Notes under the pieces: model-generated
What the model saw: the letters and a program-made list of their open reading frames with translations, nothing else
What the model was told of the DNA's origin: nothing
Databases searched by the model: none
Position numbers and translations under genes: made by a program
Source: Algibacter miyuki
GTDB taxonomy: Bacteria; Bacteroidota; Bacteroidia; Flavobacteriales; Flavobacteriaceae
Strand: one strand, 5' to 3'
Length of the DNA stretch: 64,000 bases
Assembly (NCBI RefSeq): GCF_042427745.1
Contig: NZ_JBHMFA010000004.1
Shown: positions 1 to 6,659 of the stretch, one piece after another
Position numbering within the stretch: the stretch's first letter is position 1
Layout of the letters: each line of letters starts with the position of its first letter

Positions 1-2708
1 GACGCATAAACGATTCGATAACAAAAGCTGAAACAGCCGAAAAAGAACGATTAGAAATTGCTCGGGCTCAGGCCTTAAAGTTGGCTGCTGAGGCTGAAGT
101 TATACGGGTTAAAGATTCTATAAAGCAAGCTAAAATATTAAAAAAGGAACGCGAAGATCAAGAAAAAATACAAGCTCAAGCAGAGAAGCTAGAAGCTAAA
201 CGCATTAAAGATTCTACTGAACAGGCTGAAACTGCCAAGCGTGAACGTTTAGCGTTTGAAGCCAAGCAGGAAGAAGTTAGAAAAGAAGCTGCGCTATTAG
301 AAATAAGACGGGTAAACGATTCGATAGCAAAAGCTGAAACAGCTGCAAAAGAACGTTTGGAAATGCTCCGAGAACAAGCGCTTAAACAAGCAGCGGAAGA
401 CGAGAAGCAACGTGTAAAAGATTCTATAATTGAAGCCAAAACCATTGAGAAAGCACGTTTAGAACGCGAACGTATTCAAGAATTAGAAAGAAAACAAGCA
501 GAGAAACTAGAAGCTAAACGCATTAAAGATTCTATTGAACAGGCTGAAACTGCCGAGCGTGAACGTTTAGCGTTTGAAGCCAAGCAGGAAGAAGCTAGAA
601 AAGAAGCAGCGCTATTGGAAATAAGACGGGTAAACGATTCGATAGCAAAAGTTGAAACAGCTGCAAAAGAACGTTTGGAAATGCTCCGAGAACAAGCGCT
701 TAAAAAAGCGGCGGAAGTCGAAAAGCAACGAGTAAAAGATTCTATAATTGAAGCCAAAACCATTGAGAAAGCACGTTTAGAACGCGAACGTATTCAAGAA
801 TTAGAAAGAAAACAAGCCGAGAAACTAGAAGCTAAACGCATTAAAGATTCTACTGAACAGGCTGAAACTGCCGAGCGTGAACGTTTAGCGTTTGAAGCCA
901 AGCAGGAAGAAGCTAGAAAAAAAGCTGCGCTATTAGAAATAAGACGTGTAAATGATTCGATAGCAAAAGCTGAAACAGCTGCAAAAGAACGTTTGGAAAT
1001 GCTGCGAGAACAAGCGCTTAAACAAGCAGCGGAAGACGAAAAGCAACGTGTAAAAGATTCTATAATTGAAGCCAAAACCATTGAGAAAGCACGTTTAGAA
1101 CGCGAACGTATTCAAGAATTAGAAAGAAAACAAGCTGAGAAACTAGAAGCTAAACGCATTAAAGATTCTACTGAACAGGCTGAAACTGCCGAGCGTGAAC
1201 GTTTAGCGTTTGAAGCCAAGCAGGAAGAAGCTAGAAAAGAAGCTGCGCTATTAGAAATAAGACGCGTAAACGATTCGATAGCAAAAGCTGAAACAGCTGC
1301 AAAAGAACGTTTGGAAATGCTCCGAGAACAAGCGCTTAAAAAAGCGGCGGAAGTCGAGAAGCAACGTGTAAAAGATTCTATAATTGAAGCCAAAACCATT
1401 GAGAAAGCACGTTTAGAACGCGAACGTATTCAAGAATTAGAAAGAAAACAAGCCGAGAAACTAGAAGCTAAACGCATTAAAGATTCTACTGAAAAAGCTG
1501 AAACAGCACAGAAGAATCGAATCATATTCGAAAAGGAAAAAGAAAGAGCAGAACAGCGAACGGCAGAGTTAGAAGCAAAACGTATTCAGGATGAACTTGA
1601 CCGTGCCGCAGAAGCTGAAAAAGAACGATTAGAAGCTGTTTTAAAACAGAAGAAAGAAGAGGAAGCTATTCGTGTAAAGGATTCTATTGCACATGCTGAA
1701 GTTTTAGAAAAACAAAGGGAAGCTTTAGAAAAAGAACAAGAAAGAGTAAGAGCTCTAGCAAAGGAGCTTGAAGAAGAGCGCTTAAAAAATGCCGCGGCTC
1801 AGGCCGAAGTATTAGAAAAAGCGCGTTTAGAAGATGAGAAAGAACAAGAGCGTGTAAGAAAACGAATAGCAGAAATTGAGGCAAAGCGTGTTAGTGATTC
1901 AGTAGTTAAAGCTGAGGCTGCAGAAAGCACACGATTAATTTTTGAAAGAGAAAAACAGGAAGCTGAAAAAAGAGCCGTAGAATTGATTGTGAAACGCGCT
2001 AAAGACTCTATAATGCGTGTACAACAAGCTAAATTAGAGCAAGCAAATTATGAAAAAACTCAGGCTTTAAAACGGTTAAAAGAACTGGAGTTGAAACGAG
2101 TAAACGACTCTATTAAACAAGCAAGTGCCGATAAAATACAACAGCTAGAACAGGAGCGTGCACAAGCTATAAAGGCCGCTGTGGAGCTAGAAGCAAATAG
2201 AATAAGGGACTCTATTACTAATATTAGAAATGCTGAAAAACAGCACGAATCACAAGTGGCTGAAAAAGAAAACTCTGCAAGAATGCAGTTTAGAAATACG
2301 TGCCATTATTTACTGGACGAGTACGATAGTTTTACCAAGAAAGTAACCATAAAAACAGAACCTTATGATATTTCGGAAAACATAACTGTCGAGCTATTTA
2401 AGTATGGTAATAAAGCATCCGTGTTTATTAATTCGCCTATAGATTTAGGCTGTGTAAGCTACCTATCTAACAACCGTTCCTCAGTAATTGTTCGTTTAGA
2501 AAACAACCAGGTGATTACTTTATATCACTCCTGGAATATGGAATGTGGTGAGTTCTTGTTTAAAGCTAATTTAACACAATCGCAAATTTCTCAACTAGAA
2601 AAATCGCCAATTAAGTCTCTTAAATTAAAGGGAACCAAAGGCTATAGAGAAGTAGAAAACTTAAGTTATAACACGTTTTTTATGGATAAACTAAATTGTA
2701 TAAAATAA
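1..2708 (+). CDS. Long coiled-coil repeat protein, 5' end outside the window
   Basis: The frame is open from the left edge (first whole codon at base 3) to the stop at 2706-2708, so the true start lies upstream; 901 codons are visible. A TTG at 81 could be read as a start, but the same repeat pattern continues upstream of it. About 750 residues are rich in Lys, Glu, Ala and Arg with almost no Pro or Gly, and follow a period of 34-36 residues marked by R-[VI]-x-D-S-[IT]. This predicts one very long coiled-coil rod. The last ~145 residues (from about base 2280) form a different, aromatic-rich region containing NTCHY, GCVSY, MECGEF and a C-terminal LNCIK, probably a compact disulphide-capable domain. 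Localisation cannot be judged without the N-terminus. The function is not recognised; a structural or surface-stalk role is inference. Confidence 0.85.
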   Translation, partial: RINDSITKAETAEKERLEIARAQALKLAAEAEVIRVKDSIKQAKILKKEREDQEKIQAQAEKLEAKRIKDSTEQAETAKRERLAFEAKQEEVRKEAALLEIRRVNDSIAKAETAAKERLEMLREQALKQAAEDEKQRVKDSIIEAKTIEKARLERERIQELERKQAEKLEAKRIKDSIEQAETAERERLAFEAKQEEARKEAALLEIRRVNDSIAKVETAAKERLEMLREQALKKAAEVEKQRVKDSIIEAKTIEKARLERERIQELERKQAEKLEAKRIKDSTEQAETAERERLAFEAKQEEARKKAALLEIRRVNDSIAKAETAAKERLEMLREQALKQAAEDEKQRVKDSIIEAKTIEKARLERERIQELERKQAEKLEAKRIKDSTEQAETAERERLAFEAKQEEARKEAALLEIRRVNDSIAKAETAAKERLEMLREQALKKAAEVEKQRVKDSIIEAKTIEKARLERERIQELERKQAEKLEAKRIKDSTEKAETAQKNRIIFEKEKERAEQRTAELEAKRIQDELDRAAEAEKERLEAVLKQKKEEEAIRVKDSIAHAEVLEKQREALEKEQERVRALAKELEEERLKNAAAQAEVLEKARLEDEKEQERVRKRIAEIEAKRVSDSVVKAEAAESTRLIFEREKQEAEKRAVELIVKRAKDSIMRVQQAKLEQANYEKTQALKRLKELELKRVNDSIKQASADKIQQLEQERAQAIKAAVELEANRIRDSITNIRNAEKQHESQVAEKENSARMQFRNTCHYLLDEYDSFTKKVTIKTEPYDISENITVELFKYGNKASVFINSPIDLGCVSYLSNNRSSVIVRLENNQVITLYHSWNMECGEFLFKANLTQSQISQLEKSPIKSLKLKGTKGYREVENLSYNTFFMDKLNCIK
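183..1454 (+). repeat. Four near-identical 318-bp tandem repeats inside the coiled-coil gene
   Basis: Units begin at 183, 501, 819 and 1137 with GAGAARCTAGAAGCTAAACG, and a fifth partial unit begins at 1455 before the sequence diverges. Each unit encodes 106 residues containing three R-x-x-D-S motifs spaced 36, 34 and 36 residues apart. Differences between units are few and mostly single-base, for example Q/K after EQALK and D/V after AAE. Copies 1 and 3 share the Q/D pair and copies 2 and 4 the K/V pair, so a two-unit (636-bp) duplication is likely. Confidence 0.9.
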
Positions 2709-2915
2709 TTTGAACGGTTTAGTGCTGGTTTTTATTGTTTTAGATTAAAAAGAAGAAAACGGAATGATTTAAATGTTTATCTTTATGTTGTTCAGGGGTT
2801 TATGTGTGTTTTGTTGAGGTGCTTAATTTGCAAAAAATCATCCTATTTGTAGGAAAAGATTTTGTTTTTAATAAAAAAGGGGGTTTTTCCCCTTATGTAG
2901 GTGTATTCTTCTGAT

Positions 2916-2923
2916 TAACTTTG
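2916..2923 (+). promoter_or_regulatory. Probable -7 element before the 2945 lipoprotein gene
   Basis: TAACTTTG fits the Bacteroidota -7 consensus TAnnTTTG and lies 21 bases before the ATG at 2945. No clear TTG -33 element is seen 17-20 bases upstream. The same 236-bp gap holds a small GGGG-loop-CCCC hairpin (about 2877-2894). Read on the minus strand it is followed by a T run, but no minus-strand gene is there to be terminated. Confidence 0.45.
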
Positions 2924-2944
2924 AACTTTAAATAAAAACTTATT

Positions 2945-3664
2945 ATGAAGCATTTACAGCGTTTATCAGTTAGCCTATTTGTATTAACTATGTTTCTCTT
3001 TTCTTGCGACAAGAAGACATCGGATGTTAAACAGGAATCTGCAAGAGAAATTAAGGTGAAAGATAATGCGTTGGAAGAACATTTGATCTCTGTAAATCAA
3101 GGGACTGAAATGTATCATGAATTTGATGAAAACAGAATTAAAGTCTTAGCAAAAACCTTGAAAGACAAGTATAAAAATCCGGATTTTAATGACACTCAAT
3201 TTATCTGGTATGCTTTAGAAGATTTAAAAGCGTACATAGAATATGTTGAAGCTATACAAAAAGCAAATCCAAAGCAAGATGTTTCTGGCCTACGAATTTA
3301 TTTAGGAGCTTATCCTGATTCTGGAAAATTTAAAGATGGTAAAAAGATTAAATTACCCGGACAACAAACTGTTTTTATGGTGCCTACCGTTGCTATAGAA
3401 GGCGGTTCTAAAGAGTATAATGCCCTAAACCATCTACCATTCGTTATAAATTCTAAAGCCACTAATAGTTTGAATGGAGACTTCAAAATTATTGATGATT
3501 TAATGAATTCAACATCAAAGAAAGAGCGTCTAAACTTGTTTTATAAGAAATCGCAAAATTTCCAAACGGCAGGTTTTAACACGAATACTTTTACTGGAAG
3601 TACCGCCGAATTAAAAATGATTTTTAATGAAGGCGAAATGATTCCACCCCCAATAAATAACTAA
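2945..3664 (+). CDS. Lipoprotein of unknown function, 239 residues
   Basis: The N-terminus is a basic residue pair, a hydrophobic stretch and a lipobox ending LFSC at residue 21, followed by DKKTSD, so the protein is probably lipid-anchored in the cell envelope. The rest is soluble, with motifs such as QFIWYALEDLKAYIEYVE and GLRIYLGAYPD, and a C-terminus ending MIPPPINN. I do not recognise a named family. It sits 17 bases before the membrane protein at 3682, and then the kinase/regulator pair follows without a terminator, so the four genes may be co-transcribed. A role with the downstream two-component system is inference from position only. Confidence 0.8.
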   Translation: MKHLQRLSVSLFVLTMFLFSCDKKTSDVKQESAREIKVKDNALEEHLISVNQGTEMYHEFDENRIKVLAKTLKDKYKNPDFNDTQFIWYALEDLKAYIEYVEAIQKANPKQDVSGLRIYLGAYPDSGKFKDGKKIKLPGQQTVFMVPTVAIEGGSKEYNALNHLPFVINSKATNSLNGDFKIIDDLMNSTSKKERLNLFYKKSQNFQTAGFNTNTFTGSTAELKMIFNEGEMIPPPINN

Positions 3665-3681
3665 GCACCTACCTACTGCCT

Positions 3682-4347
3682 ATGCCCCTAGAAATCGCCT
3701 TAATGATATCAATTCGAAGTTCAATAAAATATATTGAGCTTCTTGTTGCTATTATCGGAACCATCTACTTATTTAAATATAAACATACGTATTTAAAGTA
3801 TTTTTTAGTGATACTTTGGTACACTGCTATTAACGAATTTTCGGGTTACTTGTTTAGAATATTGGGGTTTTCTACAAATATGATAATCTACAATGTTTTT
3901 CATTTTATAAATTTTTCATTCCTGTTTTTACTCTTTAATAGGTCATTAGAAATTCCGAAGTACAAAAAAGCAACCAGTATATTTCTGGGTATTTATGTCG
4001 CTAGTTTTTTTATAAATATGTTTTTTGAAAACTATTTAATAGAAGTGCAAACTGTACCTTTTTTAATAGCTTCCGTATTATTAATTACAAGTATTGTGTT
4101 TTATTTTTCTGAAATATTAAATACAGAAGAAGTGCTTTATGTTAAAAATAATATGCTTTTTTGGATTAGTGTAGGGTACTTGTTATACCTCTCTGGGAAT
4201 ATTCCGATTCGAGTTATTAGGAATTACTTTGCAGATGTTGTAAGTTTAGAGAACGTTTTAGAAATAAGCAGTGTTTTAAGCATTGTTATGAATATGTGTT
4301 TTATTATCGGATTTGTATGGGGGGAGAAGGACAAGGGCAAGCTGTAA
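3682..4347 (+). CDS. Polytopic inner-membrane protein, about 7 TM segments
   Basis: The 221-residue product is almost wholly hydrophobic, with roughly seven membrane-spanning stretches (residues about 13-30, 35-55, 65-88, 97-115, 122-145, 155-175 and 195-215) separated by short loops, and no signal peptide or catalytic motif. The ATG at 3682 comes 17 bases after the preceding lipoprotein stop. Its 3' end overlaps the start of the histidine kinase gene by about 31 bases, so the two are probably translationally coupled. I do not recognise the family. A sensory or accessory role for the neighbouring kinase is a reasonable inference, because that kinase has only one short membrane segment and no sensor domain of its own. 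Confidence 0.75.
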   Translation: MPLEIALMISIRSSIKYIELLVAIIGTIYLFKYKHTYLKYFLVILWYTAINEFSGYLFRILGFSTNMIIYNVFHFINFSFLFLLFNRSLEIPKYKKATSIFLGIYVASFFINMFFENYLIEVQTVPFLIASVLLITSIVFYFSEILNTEEVLYVKNNMLFWISVGYLLYLSGNIPIRVIRNYFADVVSLENVLEISSVLSIVMNMCFIIGFVWGEKDKGKL

Positions 4348-5075
4348 TATTAGTTACCGTTTTTACGTTGGTTTTTTTATGCTTCATTCTAGTGGTTTTA
4401 TTTGTTGTTTTTCAGAAAAGGAAAAATATTCTAATTTTAAAACAGAAGGAAATCGAAAAACAATTTGAGCAAGAAATAGCCCAAACTCAAATAGAAATTA
4501 GGGAAGAAACCTTTAGAAATATAAGTTGGGAACTGCATGATAATATTGGGCAGCTTCTAACCTTAGCTAAAATCCAAATTCAAAATCCCGAAAATATTAA
4601 CGATGTAAAAGAAACATTGAATAAAGGGTTAATTGAGTTGAGGTCTTTATCGAAACAGATAAACCCCGAAGCATTAAAAAAAATGCGTTTCACGGAGGCT
4701 GTAACACAAGAAATTGAACGTTTTAATAGGCTCAATTTTATTAAAGCATCCATAGATATTATTGGTGAAGAAAAAAAAATAAACGAAAAAACTGAAATTG
4801 TATTATTTAGAATATTACAAGAGTTTTTTTCGAACACGATGAAACACGCCAAGGCTAGGCATTTGGATGTGACTTTAAAGTTCGATACAGAAGAACTTTC
4901 AATCATAGCGAAAGATGACGGTCAAGGGTTTGATTCCGATCAACAAGATCAGGCTTCAGGAATTGGTTTGTCTAACATGAAAAACAGAGCGCAATTGGTA
5001 AATGCAACTGTTAATGTTTTTTCTAAACCAAACCAAGGCACACAATTAACTATAACCTATCGCTATAAATCATGA
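4317..5075 (+). CDS. NarL/LuxR-type sensor histidine kinase, short, one TM segment
   Basis: One N-terminal membrane segment (about residues 9-30) is followed by a short coiled linker, a HisKA_3-type dimerisation region with the phospho-accepting His in ELHDNIGQ, and a HATPase domain with N box (FFSNTMKHAK) and G box (DDGQGFD). There is no extracellular or PAS sensor domain. I chose ATG 4317, which overlaps the previous gene by 31 bases; a GTG at 4296 in the same frame would add seven residues of the overlapping reading and no recognisable sequence. The stop overlaps the next start by four bases (ATGA), which couples it to the response regulator at 5072. The likely role is autophosphorylation and phosphotransfer to that partner; the signal is unknown. 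Confidence 0.85.
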   Translation: MGGEGQGQAVILVTVFTLVFLCFILVVLFVVFQKRKNILILKQKEIEKQFEQEIAQTQIEIREETFRNISWELHDNIGQLLTLAKIQIQNPENINDVKETLNKGLIELRSLSKQINPEALKKMRFTEAVTQEIERFNRLNFIKASIDIIGEEKKINEKTEIVLFRILQEFFSNTMKHAKARHLDVTLKFDTEELSIIAKDDGQGFDSDQQDQASGIGLSNMKNRAQLVNATVNVFSKPNQGTQLTITYRYKS

Positions 5076-5713
5076 ATCCATATAAAGTTGTAATTGTTGA
5101 AGATCACGTTTTGCTTTCTCAAGCTATAGCAGGACTAGTCAATGCGTTTAATAACTTTGAAGTACCGTATTTATGTAATAATGGTCGTGAACTTTTAGAT
5201 AAATTAAAATTTGCAAACAACATACCCGACGTTGTTTTGATGGATGTAAATATGCCTATTTTAAACGGCATAGAAACTACCGAGATTATTAAAAATGAAT
5301 ATCCGCAAATAAAAGTAATTGCCCTTTCTGTAGAAGGTTCCGAAGATACCATTATCCAAATGCTAAAGGCTGGAGCAAAAGGTTATTTGCTTAAAGATGT
5401 TGAAAAAGAAGTGCTAGAGTTAGCTTTGAAAGAAGTGATTAGCACGGGTTATTTTCATACCAAAACGGTGTCCAAAATTTTAGTTGATTCCTTAACCGAT
5501 GAAAATACTGCTGTAGGAAAACTAAAAGAACGCGAGCTCGAATTTATAAAACTTGTTTGCTCGGAGTTAACCTATAAAGAAATTGCCGATAAAATGTTTT
5601 TAAGCCCGAAGACTATCGATGGGTATCGCGATAGCTTGTTTCAAAAACTACAAGTGAAAAACAAAATTGGTTTGGTGCTTTATGCTATAAAAAACAAAAT
5701 TGTGCACCTTTAG
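5072..5713 (+). CDS. NarL/FixJ-family response regulator
   Basis: The N-terminal receiver domain (residues 1-120) carries the acidic pair in VEDH, the phospho-acceptor Asp in VVLMDVNMP, and GAKGYLLKD around the conserved Lys. The C-terminal LuxR-type helix-turn-helix (about 145-210) reads LTYKEIADKMFLSPKTIDGY. The length of 213 residues is normal for the family. It overlaps the kinase gene by 4 bases, so it is its cognate partner and a DNA-binding transcription factor. Possible targets include the preceding lipoprotein/membrane genes, but no operator is evident. Confidence 0.92.
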   Translation: MNPYKVVIVEDHVLLSQAIAGLVNAFNNFEVPYLCNNGRELLDKLKFANNIPDVVLMDVNMPILNGIETTEIIKNEYPQIKVIALSVEGSEDTIIQMLKAGAKGYLLKDVEKEVLELALKEVISTGYFHTKTVSKILVDSLTDENTAVGKLKERELEFIKLVCSELTYKEIADKMFLSPKTIDGYRDSLFQKLQVKNKIGLVLYAIKNKIVHL

Positions 5714-5719
5714 TTTGCT

Positions 5720-5895
5720 GCGGTTATCACGTTTAATATATTTTTGTTTGGCCGAATAATAAAATAAAATACCATTTGCTTTTTTACCAATGTTTTTTCT
5801 AATAGTTCGGAATGCTTTGGTAATTTGGGCTTCTACACTTTTTATAGAAACATCTAAATATTCCGAAATTTCCACATTAGTTAAACCTTCCTTTT
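5720..5895 (-). pseudogene. Fragment of an ECF sigma factor gene (region 4 only)
   Basis: Read on the minus strand, this stretch encodes KEGLTNVEISEYLDVSIKSV followed by EAQITKAFRTIRKNIGKK. This is the sigma-70 region 4 helix-turn-helix pattern of Bacteroidota ECF sigma factors (a sequence type usually close to NxEIAExLxISVKTVExxIxKAL). Upstream of it the frame runs through a poly-A tract straight into a stop codon, and no region 2 (core-binding) can be found. Downstream the frame runs past the usual end of such proteins into antisense of the response regulator. Both ends are therefore lost. It is probably a relic; such sigma genes usually stand beside an anti-sigma and a TonB receptor, and the TonB receptor at 6660 is nearby. 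Confidence 0.6.
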
Positions 5896-5939
5896 TTTTT
5901 ATAGTAGGATTTTAATTTTAGAAAAGAAAATAAATTAAC

Positions 5940-5978
5940 GCAACTTAGTTGCATTAGAAATCAAAAGTAATATATTTG
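5940..5978 (+). promoter_or_regulatory. Promoter overlapped by a GCAACT-T-AGTTGC palindrome (probable zinc/Fur-family operator)
   Basis: Bases 5940-5952 are a perfect 6+1+6 palindrome, GCAACTTAGTTGC. Its right arm contains a TTG (5949-5951) lying 19 bases before TATATTTG (5971-5978), matching the Bacteroidota TTG-N17-20-TAnnTTTG promoter. A repressor bound here would cover the -33 region. A related box (10 of 13 bases identical) stands before the Fur-family gene at 10547, so the zinc-uptake locus is probably controlled by that regulator. The transcript would begin near 5985, leaving a leader of about 145 bases. Confidence 0.6.
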
Positions 5979-6100
5979 CAAAATAACTTGGTAAAATTAA
6001 ATTACAAACAAGTAAAAATATATTACCATGTGTCTCATTATAGTTTTATCTCTAGTTTATTTTTAGATATAAAATTATTGCAAGCCAAAAAATATTAAGT

Positions 6101-6120
6101 ACTTCTTTTTAGAAGTTTTT
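6101..6120 (+). terminator. Short hairpin plus T run in the leader of the 6131 gene
   Basis: ACTTCT, TTTT loop and AGAAGT are followed by TTTT, ending only about ten bases before the ATG at 6131. With six A/T-rich base pairs it is weak as a terminator. It may instead influence translation initiation of the following small gene. Confidence 0.3.
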
Positions 6121-6130
6121 AAACGTGATA

Positions 6131-6439
6131 ATGAAAACAAGTCAGATTAAAAATAGTATAACTTTCTTTTTCATTGCTCTTTTTCTAACAATGAAAATAG
6201 CAGGGCTTCACGTGTTGTCTCATACAAATGATGACGATCACGAAATTCATTGTACTATTTGCGACCATGCTATTACGCATAACTTAATTCCTGCCATTAC
6301 CCCGGATTTACAGGATTGCACTATTGAAAACACTGAACCCATAGTTCCAAGAACGATAATTAAAAACTACAGTTTTATTATCGCAAGTACCATTGCTGCA
6401 AACGAGCTCTTTTCTCGACCTCCTCCTTTTTTACTATAA
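6131..6439 (+). CDS. Small membrane/secreted protein with a His/Cys metal-binding-like motif
   Basis: The product has 102 residues from ATG 6131; a GTG two codons earlier is less likely. An N-terminal hydrophobic segment (about residues 9-27, FFFIALFLTMKIAGL) is followed by HVLSHTNDDDHEIHCTICDH, dense in His, Asp and Cys including C-x2-C, then a second hydrophobic stretch and RPPPFLL at the C-terminus. This layout suggests an exported or membrane-tethered metal-binding peptide. I do not recognise a precise family; the pattern recalls small DUF2946-type proteins found near metal transporters, which is a guess. It is the first gene after the putative zinc-responsive promoter and precedes the TonB receptor by 220 bases. 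Confidence 0.7.
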   Translation: MKTSQIKNSITFFFIALFLTMKIAGLHVLSHTNDDDHEIHCTICDHAITHNLIPAITPDLQDCTIENTEPIVPRTIIKNYSFIIASTIAANELFSRPPPFLL

Positions 6440-6544
6440 GTTTTCCTTGTACATTTTATTTGAGAATTTGAACGTTAAGTGTTAAATCGTGCTAAACGAG
6501 CTAATATGTTGTTCTGTTTATTAATAAACTTAATACAGCTAGTT

Positions 6545-6558
6545 ATTACGCTCGTAAT
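6545..6558. other. ATTACG-CT-CGTAAT palindrome before the TonB receptor
   Basis: This perfect 6+2+6 inverted repeat is set inside a looser pair of CTAG ends (about 6539-6565). It lies about 100 bases before ATG 6660 in an otherwise featureless 220-bp gap. It could be an operator or an mRNA hairpin; it is unlike the GCAACT box of the same locus. Confidence 0.35.
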
Positions 6559-6659
6559 GCCTGCTAGTTCTTCCGTTTAGTCTCTTATTAATTAATGTAT
6601 AGGTTTTGTCGTAGCCCTTTTTCTAGGGGTAATTATTCAAATTTTATAGTATTTTAAAT

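Noticed and set aside
176..1399. Four minus-strand frames of about 90 residues (176-445, 476-763, 794-1081, 1112-1399)
   Set aside because: They are exact shadows of the 318-bp repeats on the opposite strand; the Ser-rich readings repeat with the same period.
183..1454. Could the repeated units be a CRISPR array?
   Set aside because: Units are 318 bp, in frame, near-identical over the whole length and have no spacer/repeat alternation.
2877..2894. GGGG-loop-CCCC hairpin as a terminator of the coiled-coil gene
   Set aside because: The T run is only on the minus-strand side and no minus-strand gene is present; too short to be sure of any role.
5119..5352. Minus-strand frame inside the response regulator gene
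   Set aside because: Shadow of a well-supported regulator gene, with no family pattern.
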